A stretch of DNA of 9,123 nucleotides from CAYLZO01 sp964387775 (GTDB lineage: Bacteria; Chloroflexota; Anaerolineae; JAAYZQ01): positions 1 to 9,123 of the forward strand of contig CAYLZO010000217.1 of assembly GCA_964387775.1 (NCBI GenBank), given 5' to 3'. Below the pieces are notes generated by a model that saw nothing but the letters and a program-made list of their open reading frames with translations, did no database searches and was not told the origin of the DNA. Made by a program: the position numbers and the translations under genes. How positions within the stretch are numbered: the first letter of the stretch is position 1; each line of letters begins with the position of its first letter. Below are positions 1-6,455 of the stretch, one piece after another.

Positions 1-1
1 C

Positions 2-334
2 CTGGATCAGGGGCTGGGGGTCGTCCGGGACCTGGTCGAGCCCCTCATCGGGCCGGAGGTGGCGCGCACGGTCCAGGGCGAGCTGGACAAGGACCCCAAG
101 AGCCGGCTCCAGGAGCTGGCCCAGGGGCGCTTGCGCTGCACGCCGTTTTACAAAACCGTCGCAGAGGTCGGCCCGGACCACGCCAAGGAGTTTACCGTCC
201 AGGTGACCATCTGCGGCGAGGTGTACGGCAAGGGGACGGGCCGCAGCAAGCAGCAGGCGGCCCAGGCCGCAGCGGAGGCTGCCCTCCAGCGCTTGGAGGG
301 GATGGGGGCGCCAGCCGGGTCCGGAGAGGTCTAG
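2..334 (+). CDS. rnc: Ribonuclease III, C-terminal part (5' end outside window)
   Basis: RNase III cleaves double-stranded RNA in rRNA maturation and mRNA turnover in the cytoplasm. The frame is open from base 2 and gives about 110 residues. It starts inside the last helix of the catalytic domain (LDQGLGVVRDLVEPLI), followed by a complete double-stranded RNA-binding domain: DPKSRLQELAQ, then FYKTVAEVGPDHAKEFTVQV, then GKGTGRSKQQAAQAAAEAAL, which holds the basic RNA-contacting loop. The catalytic signature with its acidic residues lies upstream of the window and cannot be checked. A GTG at 59 is internal to the protein and is not the true start. The stop TAG at 332-334 lies in a CTAG that also supplies the stop of the convergent RDD gene. 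The family identity is secure; only the C-terminal part is seen. Confidence 0.93.
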   Translation: MDQGLGVVRDLVEPLIGPEVARTVQGELDKDPKSRLQELAQGRLRCTPFYKTVAEVGPDHAKEFTVQVTICGEVYGKGTGRSKQQAAQAAAEAALQRLEGMGAPAGSGEV

Positions 335-1125
335 TCGGACCCCTGGCTGTGGCGCTGGCGGTAGGCGCTGGCCACCGCCGTCAAGAAATCCTCGGCCTGG
401 CGGGGCGTCAACGTCTGAGGAGCCAGGCCCAAGCGGGCGCTGATCCCGGCCGCCAGCTTCTGGGCCAACTGGCTGCGCTTGGCCAGCCCATAGCGCCGTT
501 CGAGAAAGCGGACGATGAGGTCATAGTCGCCGGCGTCGAGGCCCGACACGTCCAACTCGGGCGTGGCGCCGCTATCGAATGTTCCGGACCGGCTGGGTAG
601 CCGGCTGCCTGACACCAAGCTGTCCAGCGTCACGTCCTTTCGCTCGCGGACGACCAGCGTACCGGCCGCAAAGTCGCCCAGGCGCCGCGCCCGGTCGTTC
701 AGGAACATGACGATGACGCCGACGCCGTAATAGGCCGGCAGAAAATCGACCAGGCGCACCAGGTTGCGGATGGCCGAATCGACGAAGGAGATGGGCGCGC
801 CGCTCTCCTTGATGACGCGCAGGCCCACCCAACGCTTGCCCGGCGACTGGCCATTCCAGAGCATCTCGAACAAGAGATAGTAGCCCCACAACAGGGCAAA
901 GGCCAACAGGCCGAGCAGGGCCGCGATCCAGGTGCCGAGCTGCCCGGCGAACAGGTCGTCGGGCGAGGCACGCAGGGCGGCGATGGTCGCGGCCAGCACC
1001 ACCACCTGCAAGACGCCGATGAACAGCGTATCGACCAGCGCGGCCATGAACCGCGAGCCGATGCCGGCCACGTCGTAGCCAAAACTGACCGCTTCAGGAG
1101 TTTCGATGAGAAAATCGTCGTTCAT
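331..1125 (-). CDS. RDD family integral membrane protein
   Basis: The 264-residue protein has an N-terminal RDD domain (about residues 15-160) and a soluble C-terminal tail. The RDD hallmark is visible as GSRFMAALVD (Arg25, Asp32) at the start of a membrane segment (about 28-51). A second segment follows at about 64-88, then GQSPGKRWVGLRV (92-104), a third weaker segment at about 132-142, and DRARRLGDFAAGT (144-156). RDD proteins are poorly characterised; some are linked to ion or solute transport, but no substrate can be named here. Residues 164-200 are a polar linker, and the rest looks helical. The ATG is preceded by AGAGGGAG a few bases upstream, which supports this start. It is divergent from the SpoIIM-like gene, with which RDD genes often co-occur, and convergent with rnc, overlapping it by three to four bases. 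A small palindrome (589-604) lies in the linker. Confidence 0.9.
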   Translation of the reverse strand: MNDDFLIETPEAVSFGYDVAGIGSRFMAALVDTLFIGVLQVVVLAATIAALRASPDDLFAGQLGTWIAALLGLLAFALLWGYYLLFEMLWNGQSPGKRWVGLRVIKESGAPISFVDSAIRNLVRLVDFLPAYYGVGVIVMFLNDRARRLGDFAAGTLVVRERKDVTLDSLVSGSRLPSRSGTFDSGATPELDVSGLDAGDYDLIVRFLERRYGLAKRSQLAQKLAAGISARLGLAPQTLTPRQAEDFLTAVASAYRQRHSQGSD

Positions 1126-1136
1126 GATCTCCCTCT

Positions 1137-1163
1137 GTCATTCTGAGCGGAGCAAAGAATCTC
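1137..1163. repeat. GTCATTCTGAG hairpin repeat (half-element) in divergent intergenic region
   Basis: The 27 bases begin GTCATTCTGAG and end AAAGAATCTC, with a short GC-rich middle. ATTCT near the left can pair with AGAAT near the right, giving a small hairpin. It has the same plan as the GTCATTGCGAG...AAGCAATC repeats near 7549-7640 and 8014-8118, with both stem sides changed in a compensating way. It fills most of the 41 bases between the RDD and SpoIIM-like genes and ends three bases before the SpoIIM-like ATG. Repeats of this general type are widespread in bacterial genomes. Their function is unknown. Confidence 0.7.
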
Positions 1164-1166
1164 ACC

Positions 1167-2171
1167 ATGCTCGTTGACGATTGGGTCCGCAGCCGCCGCG
1201 CCGACTGGGGGCGGCTGACGGCCCTGCTCGACCGGGTGCAGGCCGGCAAGCTGCGCGCCCTCTCCGAGGCGGAGCTGGCCGAGCTGGGCGAGCTCTACCG
1301 CCAGGTCACGTCCGACCTGGCGGTGGCCCGCCGTGACTATGCCCGGCACCAGGTGTTGGCCTACCTCAACCAGTTGGTGGCCCGCGCCCACGGCGTCGTC
1401 TATCGCGGCGAGCCGCTGGAGCTGCGCCGCGTGTGGCGCTTTTTCGCCCAGGGCTTCCCCCGGCTCTACCGCCAGACGGCGCCCTACACGCTGGTTGCTA
1501 CCCTGCTCTTTGTGCTGCCGGCCCTCGTCGGCTTTTTCGTCACCTGGTCCGAGCCCGACGCGGCCTATACCCTCTTGCCCGCCGGCAGCCAGTCCATTAT
1601 CCAAAAGGTCGAAGAAGGCGAGATGTGGACCAACGTCCCGAGCGAGGAGCGTTCGGTGTTCTCGTCGTTCGTCATGCGCAACAACGTCCAGGTGGCCTTC
1701 CTGGCCTTTGCCGGCGGCGTGCTGGCCGGCCTGCTGACGATCTATGTTCTGCTCTTCAACGGCCTGCTCATCGGCACGGTCGCCGGGCTGTGCCAGGCCT
1801 ACGGCCTGAGCCTGCCGCTGTGGTCCTTCGTGACGCCCCACGGCGTCATCGAGTTGAGCGTCATTTTTCTGGCCGGCGGCTCGGGCCTGATGCTGGGCCG
1901 CGCCCTGGTCAGCCCCGGCCTGCTGCGCCGCCGCGACGCGCTGGTGGCTGCTGCCCGCCGGGCCGTGCGCCTGGTGTTCGGCTGCGTGCCGCTGCTGGTC
2001 GTCGCCGGCGCCATCGAGGGGTTCGTCTCGCCCTCGGCGCTGCCGCCCTGGAGCAAGTTCGCCGTCGGCGGGCTGACGGGCGTGCTGCTCTATGGCTACC
2101 TGCTGCTGGCCGGGCGCGGGCGAGAGCCTCTCGCCTCTACGGTTGCAGGTGCTCGGCAAAAAAGTCGGTGA
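1167..2171 (+). CDS. SpoIIM (stage II sporulation protein M) family membrane protein
   Basis: The 334-residue membrane protein belongs to the SpoIIM family. In Bacillus the namesake acts with SpoIID and SpoIIP in septal peptidoglycan degradation during engulfment. In non-sporulating phyla the role is unknown and the gene often sits with MoxR, DUF58 and RDD genes, as here. Residues 1-90 form a soluble helical N-terminus that opens in the usual family way (WVRSRRADWGRLTALLDR). Hydrophobic segments lie at about 107-126, 176-206, 226-246, 266-288 and 297-315. Family motifs seen are NNVQVAFLAFAGG, LFNGLLIG (196-203) and TPHGVIELS (223-231). The ATG follows a hairpin repeat by three bases and has no convincing SD, but a stop at 1125-1127 limits any extension. 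Its last 35 bases overlap the 3' end of the convergent peptidase gene. A sporulation role is unlikely to be implied. Confidence 0.88.
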   Translation: MLVDDWVRSRRADWGRLTALLDRVQAGKLRALSEAELAELGELYRQVTSDLAVARRDYARHQVLAYLNQLVARAHGVVYRGEPLELRRVWRFFAQGFPRLYRQTAPYTLVATLLFVLPALVGFFVTWSEPDAAYTLLPAGSQSIIQKVEEGEMWTNVPSEERSVFSSFVMRNNVQVAFLAFAGGVLAGLLTIYVLLFNGLLIGTVAGLCQAYGLSLPLWSFVTPHGVIELSVIFLAGGSGLMLGRALVSPGLLRRRDALVAAARRAVRLVFGCVPLLVVAGAIEGFVSPSALPPWSKFAVGGLTGVLLYGYLLLAGRGREPLASTVAGARQKSR

Positions 2172-4047
2172 TGGCGTTGTAGCAGCGCACCTTGTTCTCG
2201 AACTTGATGACGTCGTGGCCCTCGTTTTCAAAGACCAGCAGCTCGATCTCTTTGCCCTGCTCCTGCAATTCGGCCACCAGGTCCTTAGATTCGTCCAGCA
2301 CCACGCGCGGATCGTTGGCGCCCTGGATAACGAGCATCGGGCAGGCGAGTTGGTCCAGGTGGGACTTGGGCGAGCGCTCGACCAGGAAATCGTGGTCCTT
2401 CTCCGGGTGGCCGATGGACAGGTAGAAATAGGTCTTCCACGTCTCGGGCAGGCGGTCGAGGAAGGTGAACATGTCGTAGGGGCCAAACATGTCGCAGGCG
2501 GCGGCCCACAGCTCGGGGTGGCGGCCGGCCAGGGTCAGCGTCATAAAGCCGCCGTAGGAGCGGCCGGTGACGGCGGCGCGATCCAGGTCCAGGCGCTCGT
2601 CGGCGCGCAGGTACTCGAAGGCGGCCACGTGATCCAGTCGGTCCTGGCCGCCCCAGTCGTGGTCCACCTGCTTCATGTAGGCCAGGCCGTAGCCGCTGCT
2701 GCCCCGCACGTTGGGCACAAAGACGGCAAAGCCGTTGAGCGTCAGAAACTGGATGAGGGGCATCGAAAACCAGGTGAAATCGGGCTTTTCCTGGCTCTGC
2801 GGCCCGCCGTGGATATAGAACACCACCGGCCGCCGCCCCTCAAAGCCCAGCTCGTCGGAGGGCAGGTAGAGGTGCGCCGAGACGCGCAGCCCGTCGTGGC
2901 TGGTGTACGAGGCGTCCTCACCGGGCGACAGGTAGCGCGCCGGGATGCCCAGGATGCGCTCGCGCGTGTGCTGCACGACCTCCCGCTCCGGCCCCTCGAT
3001 GGTGTAAATCTGGGCCGGGGACGTGGCCGTCGAAAACGACAGCGCATAGTCGCCGCTGGCCTTGTCGTAAAGGATCGACTGGACCACGCCATTGCTCAAC
3101 GCGCCCGTGCCGACGACCACGCGGTCGATCTGGAAGCGCAGTGCCTCGGCGTCGAATGCCCCCTCGTAGGCCCACGACACGCCGTCGATGTTGTACTTGA
3201 GCAGGTAGCGGCCGTTTTCTAGCTCCTCGATATAGTCGAACTCACCCTCGCCCTGGTGCACCGTGCCCACGATCTCGACCGGCCGGACGTCGTCGGGCGC
3301 CTCCAGCCGAAAGTAGCCCAGGCCGTAGCGGTCGTCAAAGAGCGACGTGTGGCAGAGCACCGCCCGGTCCTCGTCCACAAAGTGGCAGCCGGCCATCGAA
3401 TTGAGGGGCACGACCTCGCCCTCGGCCCGCTCGTCGAGAGGCTTGCCGTAGAGGAGCCGCCGCTCACCCGTCTCCGCCTCCCAGAGGTAGACGACGTGGT
3501 CGCCGGCGGTGTAGCCGTCGACGAGCGTGATCCGCGAATAGTCGTCGTTCCAGCCGTCGAACCAGTTGCCGTACTTGCTGCGGCCCAGGCTGGTGAGTTC
3601 CCCCGTTTCCACGTCCACCAGGAACGACTCGTTGAGGGGGCTGGTCCGGGGGTCCACCAGGAGGGCCGCCAGGTTCTGCTCCCGGTCGCCGTGGACCAGG
3701 TTGACCTGCTGGCCCGCGAACCGCTCGCCAAAGAGCGGCTCGGGAATGCCGCCGTCGAGGGGCAGGGTGAAGGGCTGGTAGTTCTCGTCGCCGTCGCGGT
3801 CGATCATGACCACGATCTGGTCCAGGTCGGGAAAGACGTAGAACGAGTAGCCGTTCATCAGCGCTGGATTTTGCAGGGCGACGTCGGGCGGCAGGAGCGG
3901 CTGGGGCACGCTGCCGCCGCGATCCATGGCGTAGAGGCTCATGCGGCCCGACAGGTCGCTGAGAAAAAAGATGCGGTCGCCGGCGAGCTGCGGGCTCAGG
4001 AACAGCCGCGCCGCCAGCAGCGACTCGATTTTGAACGTTTGGGACAT
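2137..4047 (-). CDS. S9 family serine peptidase (prolyl oligopeptidase / acylaminoacyl-peptidase type)
   Basis: The 636-residue protein has the two-part build of S9 peptidases: an N-terminal beta-propeller (about 20-370, with repeated blade-like segments such as GDRIFFLSDLSGRMSLYAMD) and a C-terminal alpha/beta-hydrolase domain (about 375-636). The catalytic triad is readable: Ser497 in GRSYGG, Asp579 in QGANDPRV and His611 in ENEGHD. The oxyanion-side motif YIHGGP is at 411-416. The enzyme would cleave short peptides or remove acylated N-terminal residues; substrate choice cannot be told from sequence. No signal peptide is seen, so it is likely cytoplasmic. AAGGAG lies five bases before the ATG, and a promoter-like pair lies just upstream. 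It appears to be a single-gene unit lying between the SpoIIM-like and DUF58 genes, unrelated to their known cluster. Its 3' end overlaps the SpoIIM-like gene, leaving no room for a separate terminator. Confidence 0.93.
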   Translation of the reverse strand: MSQTFKIESLLAARLFLSPQLAGDRIFFLSDLSGRMSLYAMDRGGSVPQPLLPPDVALQNPALMNGYSFYVFPDLDQIVVMIDRDGDENYQPFTLPLDGGIPEPLFGERFAGQQVNLVHGDREQNLAALLVDPRTSPLNESFLVDVETGELTSLGRSKYGNWFDGWNDDYSRITLVDGYTAGDHVVYLWEAETGERRLLYGKPLDERAEGEVVPLNSMAGCHFVDEDRAVLCHTSLFDDRYGLGYFRLEAPDDVRPVEIVGTVHQGEGEFDYIEELENGRYLLKYNIDGVSWAYEGAFDAEALRFQIDRVVVGTGALSNGVVQSILYDKASGDYALSFSTATSPAQIYTIEGPEREVVQHTRERILGIPARYLSPGEDASYTSHDGLRVSAHLYLPSDELGFEGRRPVVFYIHGGPQSQEKPDFTWFSMPLIQFLTLNGFAVFVPNVRGSSGYGLAYMKQVDHDWGGQDRLDHVAAFEYLRADERLDLDRAAVTGRSYGGFMTLTLAGRHPELWAAACDMFGPYDMFTFLDRLPETWKTYFYLSIGHPEKDHDFLVERSPKSHLDQLACPMLVIQGANDPRVVLDESKDLVAELQEQGKEIELLVFENEGHDVIKFENKVRCYNAITDFFAEHLQP

Positions 4048-4052
4048 GGGTT

Positions 4053-4058
4053 CTCCTT
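4053..4058 (-). promoter_or_regulatory. Ribosome binding site of the S9 peptidase gene
   Basis: The minus strand reads AAGGAG followed by five bases and the ATG at 4047-4045. This is a near-ideal Shine-Dalgarno site and fixes the start codon. Confidence 0.8.
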
Positions 4059-4082
4059 CCGATTCGGGATGTTGGCTGGGCT

Positions 4083-4111
4083 ATTCTACCACCAATGGGG
4101 GCTGCGGGCAA
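4083..4111 (-). promoter_or_regulatory. Candidate sigma70-type promoter for the S9 peptidase
   Basis: On the minus strand TTGCCC (4111-4106) and TAGAAT (4088-4083) are separated by exactly 17 bases. They match the -35 and -10 consensus at 4/6 and 5/6 positions. A start of transcription near 4075 would give a leader of roughly 28 bases containing the AAGGAG site. The same TAGAAT hexamer with 17-base spacing occurs before the toxin-antitoxin module. This is prediction from pattern only. Confidence 0.5.
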
Positions 4112-4123
4112 TTGTGCGGGACC

Positions 4124-4204
4124 AGCCGTCAGCGATCAGCCATCAGCTATCAGCAGTCGGCTGATAGCTGATAGCTGATGGCTGATGGCTGATGGCTGAC
4201 CGCT
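4124..4204. repeat. Heptamer array forming a long hairpin after the DUF58 gene
   Basis: Seven-base units run head to tail: AGCCGTC, AGCGATC, AGCCATC and AGCTATC on the left (4124-4151), then a short loop near 4155-4159, then the complementary units GCTGATA twice, GCTGATG three times and GCTGACC (4160-4201). The two arms pair over at least 24 bases with few mismatches. The right arm touches the DUF58 stop codon, so transcripts of DUF58 end in this hairpin. It could act as a transcript end, an RNA-stabilising structure or a selfish repeat. There is no T-tract of the kind expected for a classical intrinsic terminator. Similar ATCAGC heptamer arrays are common in repeat-rich bacteria. Confidence 0.8.
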
Positions 4205-5592
4205 CAAATCATCGTCCGCGCCTTGAGGTCGAGGTACTGGTTGACGACGGCCACCGTCAGCTTGTCGGCGGGCACGTCGAGGGTGAGCGCGCCCCGCTGC
4301 CGCAGCGTGTCGAGCGTCACCTGCCGCCCGGCGAGCACCTGCTGGGCCACCGTCCGCTCATAGACGGCCGCCGAGTCGCGGGGTGGCTGGCCGGCCAGGG
4401 CCAGGATGCCCGGATCGCTGACGGTCACGACCAGGGCCAGGTGCCGCCGCTGGAGCGGGATCAGCCCCGCCAGCAGCGCGTCGGAAGCCGGGCCGCCGGC
4501 CCCCTGGACCTTCGCCCCAGGGGCAGGCAGATCGGTGAAGCAGACGATCAGCGCCCGCTTTTTCTGCTTGGCGGCCAGGTAGGCCAGGGCGTGGCGGTAG
4601 TCGGGCTCCACCGGCGCCGACTCGACGGCGTAGAGCAGCTCCAACATGCGGTAGAACTGGCCCCTGCCCTGCCTGGGCGTCAGGTAGGTCTCCACCCGGT
4701 CGCCGAAGGTGAGCAGGCCCACCTTGTCGCCGCGCAGCGTGGCGACGTAGGCCAGCATCAGCACGGCGTTGACGGCGTAGTCGATCTTGGACAGGCTTTG
4801 CCCTGATGTGCGGCCTCCGGGCCGCCATGTCGAAGGGTCGTTCACCGGGCTGCGCATCAGCCGCCCGGTGTCGAGCACGGCGACGATGTTCTGGCTGCGC
4901 TCGGTCTCGTACTCGGTGCTGATGGGCCCTTCCTCCGGTCGCCGGCGGGCCGTCGCCTTCCAGTTGATGCGCCGGTACTCGTCGTCGGGCTGGTAGTCGC
5001 GCAGCCGCTCGAACTCGGTGCCCATGCCCCGCAGCTTGGAGGTCCGCAGCCCCAGCTCGTGGAGCCGGCCGCGCCGCACCAGCAGCTCGTACTTGCGCAC
5101 GTCGAGCAGGTTGGGGTAGACCTTGACGCCGCCATCCGCCGGATAGCGCGCCTGGCGCACGACGAGGCCCAGCACGCCCCACCAGCGCAGATTCAGGTCG
5201 CCGAACTGGTAGTCGCCCCGGCGCGGCGGGCGGGCGTGGTAGACTAGCTCGGCGGTCTCGCGGGGGCGGACCTCGGCGGCCAGCATCTCGGCGTCGAGGG
5301 CGAATTCGTGGGGCGGCTCATCGCGCACGGCGACGCGGACCGGCCTCGCCGCCGTCGAGCGCACGGTCAGGCGGATGGGGTTCCAGGCGCCCAGCGACAG
5401 GCGCGTGTCGTGCTCGCGGCGCAGCTCAAACTCGGCGGGGCGGGGGCTGAGGGCATAGTCGGCCAGGGCCAGACCCAGCAGCAGCGCCCCGTAGCCGACG
5501 CCGGCGTACAGCAGCCAGGGCGCGTAGGCCGAGGCAGCGATGGGCGCGGCGGCGAGGAGGAGGAGGATCAGGAAGCGTCTGGTGAAAAACAT
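4204..5592 (-). CDS. DUF58 domain protein (VWA-like partner of MoxR ATPase)
   Basis: The 462-residue protein starts with two membrane segments (about 5-22 and 26-46), then a beta-rich region (about 55-160). The DUF58 core has the signature GTEFERLRDYQPDDEYRRIN (191-210) followed by WKATARR. The usual Gly of PGDE is Asp203 here. After it comes a VWA-like fold: the MIDAS-type strand reads VAVLDTGRLM (237-246), so the classical DxSxS is not kept, and a later strand reads ALIVCFTDL (347-355). DUF58 proteins are thought to be substrates or adaptors of MoxR ATPases at the membrane; the biochemical role is unknown. The MoxR gene lies upstream on the same strand, but a toxin-antitoxin module separates them. 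No SD is seen before the ATG, yet a stop at 5623-5625 leaves no better start. Residues 252-266 are encoded by an in-frame repeat, and residues 357-364 overlap a second palindrome. Confidence 0.9.
   Translation of the reverse strand: MFFTRRFLILLLLAAAPIAASAYAPWLLYAGVGYGALLLGLALADYALSPRPAEFELRREHDTRLSLGAWNPIRLTVRSTAARPVRVAVRDEPPHEFALDAEMLAAEVRPRETAELVYHARPPRRGDYQFGDLNLRWWGVLGLVVRQARYPADGGVKVYPNLLDVRKYELLVRRGRLHELGLRTSKLRGMGTEFERLRDYQPDDEYRRINWKATARRRPEEGPISTEYETERSQNIVAVLDTGRLMRSPVNDPSTWRPGGRTSGQSLSKIDYAVNAVLMLAYVATLRGDKVGLLTFGDRVETYLTPRQGRGQFYRMLELLYAVESAPVEPDYRHALAYLAAKQKKRALIVCFTDLPAPGAKVQGAGGPASDALLAGLIPLQRRHLALVVTVSDPGILALAGQPPRDSAAVYERTVAQQVLAGRQVTLDTLRQRGALTLDVPADKLTVAVVNQYLDLKARTMI
4501..4523. 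repeat. Perfect inverted repeat inside the DUF58 gene
   Basis: CCCCTGG (4501-4507) and CCAGGGG (4517-4523) are perfect reverse complements around a nine-base loop. It encodes residues 357-364 (APGAKVQG) in a loop that, from memory of the family, is usually shorter (FTDL followed soon by a DALL-like helix). It may be a second in-frame palindromic insertion, but GC-rich chance pairing is possible. Confidence 0.45.
4795..4838 (-). repeat. CCCTTCGAC...CAGGGC repeat inserted in frame in DUF58
   Basis: On the minus strand this stretch begins ACCCTTCGACATGG and ends ATCAGGGCAAAGCC. Its middle is a perfect hairpin, GCGGCC (4810-4815) pairing with GGCCGC (4820-4825). The flanking words CCCTTCGAC and CAGGGC occur again in the phosphoesterase fragment at 8431-8456. 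Repeats of the form CCCTTCGACAAGCTCAGGGC are known to me as common dispersed elements in many bacteria. It encodes residues 252-266 (DPSTWRPGGRTSGQS). Removing it would leave RSPVN directly before LSKIDYAVNA, which is how family members usually read. Confidence 0.7.
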
Positions 5593-5601
5593 GGCGTGAC
5601 C

Positions 5602-5636
5602 GGGGAATCGGGTATCGGGGAATCAGGGAATCGGGG
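5602..5636. repeat. Short GGGAATC-type tandem array upstream of DUF58
   Basis: Units GGGGAATC, GGGTATC, GGGGAATC and AGGGAATC follow one another, ending in GGGG. The array lies in the 78-base gap between the toxin gene and the DUF58 start, in the DUF58 leader, where an SD would be expected further down. Period is seven to eight bases, similar in style to the heptamer array at 4124-4204 but different in sequence. No function is evident. Confidence 0.65.
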
Positions 5637-5670
5637 CATTGACCCGACACCACTTGTTTGTTGCAAGACC

Positions 5671-6192
5671 TCAAACCAAGCGTTCATACAACTGCTCGAT
5701 GGCCAGCTCGACGATGGCCCGCGTCACGAATAGGCTGCTCACGTCGTACAAATCAGCAATGCGGCGTTCGGCTTTGTCCAGTGGGATGCGCCCCAGGCGA
5801 TAGGCCCCGACCACGACGCCCAGCGAGCCTACTGGCGTCAGACTGAGCTGCTTGGCCGCCTTTCGCACAGCCAGATCGTCCGTAAGCAATGTAGCAACGC
5901 CTATCTGTTGGCCCAAAAGCAGGCATTCGCGCTCGCCTGCCTGCAAATGTTCCAGACTATTCTCCTGCACGAACTCGTCAATCTGGGATTTGGGCAACGA
6001 GTGTCGCTGTACGTTGCCCAAAGCCCAGACGTCGTCGCCTGCGACTCGTTCCAGCCCAATCGCCTCTGACCAAACTGCGTCTGGGACGTGCAGCACACCA
6101 AAGATGTCCAGCAGAGCAAGATTGCCAATCTCTGCCAGATGGATGAGGGGGCCGGCGTCTGTGATAGCCGCCGTTACGTTTCCAACGCCCAC
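5671..6192 (-). CDS. PIN-like DUF3368 protein, putative toxin of a toxin-antitoxin pair
   Basis: The 173-residue product resembles DUF3368 proteins, PIN-fold relatives of VapC ribonucleases that cleave RNA using clustered acidic residues. Seen motifs are the first Asp in ITDAGPLIHLAEIG (Asp12), a central GERE (87-90, Glu88 equivalent to the conserved PIN Glu), and LLTDDLAVRKAA (102-113, Asp105/Asp106), followed by the family-typical PVGSLGVVVGAYRLGRI. The start is set at GTG 6192-6190 because GGAGG lies seven bases before it; a longer reading to 6243 would run through the antitoxin and begins with low-quality sequence. It overlaps the upstream antitoxin gene by 19 bases, which suggests translational coupling. 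Base composition is lower in G+C than the neighbours and includes codons rare there, suggesting acquisition. RNase activity is inferred, not shown. Confidence 0.85.
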   Translation of the reverse strand: MGVGNVTAAITDAGPLIHLAEIGNLALLDIFGVLHVPDAVWSEAIGLERVAGDDVWALGNVQRHSLPKSQIDEFVQENSLEHLQAGERECLLLGQQIGVATLLTDDLAVRKAAKQLSLTPVGSLGVVVGAYRLGRIPLDKAERRIADLYDVSSLFVTRAIVELAIEQLYERLV

Positions 6193-6422
6193 GCCAGATC
6201 CTCCAGCATGGCCTGATGCTGGCGCTCGGCCAACTCGACCCAATCGATGCCCACCACTTCAATAGCCTCCTCACGAGCAACCTCGCCGCGCAGATACCGG
6301 CCCAGCGTGCGCTCCCGCCACAACTGGCGCAGACCCGCCTCAAACGCCAGGGTCATGACTTCGGCTTCCGGCTTTTGCGTCTCGTCCACCAGGGTTTCGA
6401 AATAGGTCATCAATTCGGTCAT
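6174..6422 (-). CDS. Putative antitoxin (UPF0175-like) of the DUF3368 module
   Basis: This 82-residue acidic helical protein is encoded directly before the DUF3368 toxin and overlaps it. The segment ALEAGLRQLW-like (FEAGLRQLWRERTLGRYLRG, then EVAREEAIEVVGIDWVELAE) resembles the small UPF0175-type or ribbon-helix-helix-type antitoxins that accompany DUF3368 proteins. Such partners bind and inhibit the toxin and often repress the shared promoter. I cannot assign the exact family. The ATG at 6422-6420 follows a GGGTGGG stretch. A strong promoter-like pair lies 34 bases upstream, after the moxR stop, so the pair can be expressed independently of moxR. No clear operator palindrome was found next to it. 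Confidence 0.75.
   Translation of the reverse strand: MTELMTYFETLVDETQKPEAEVMTLAFEAGLRQLWRERTLGRYLRGEVAREEAIEVVGIDWVELAERQHQAMLEDLAWALET
6200..6204 (-). promoter_or_regulatory. Ribosome binding site of the toxin gene, inside the antitoxin gene
   Basis: The minus strand reads GGAGG, seven bases before the GTG at 6192-6190. It lies within the last codons of the antitoxin gene (LEDLAWALET) and decides the toxin start over longer readings. Confidence 0.7.
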
Positions 6423-6455
6423 CGTCCCACCCTTTCCACTTGCAAATCTGGCCCC

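Noticed and set aside
589..604. CCGGCT/AGCCGG palindrome in the RDD gene as a third in-frame insertion
   Set aside because: Only six-base arms in very GC-rich DNA, with no shared flanking words with the other elements.
1167..2171. Evidence that the organism forms spores
   Set aside because: SpoIIM-type proteins are widespread in non-sporulating bacteria, and no other sporulation gene is present in the window.
1122..2486. Minus-strand open frame of 454 codons opposite the SpoIIM-like gene
   Set aside because: High G+C makes long shadow frames common. The product is rich in Gln, Ala, Gly and Arg without motifs, and both overlapping real genes have strong family signatures.
2092..3222. Plus-strand open frame of 376 codons opposite the peptidase
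   Set aside because: Low-complexity Val, Gly, His and Gln-rich translation, with the intact peptidase catalytic triad on the other strand.
6193..6243. Upstream extension of the DUF3368 toxin to 6243
   Set aside because: The extra 17 residues lie wholly inside the antitoxin gene and are Gly/Ala-rich. A GGAGG seven bases before the GTG at 6192 explains the start better.
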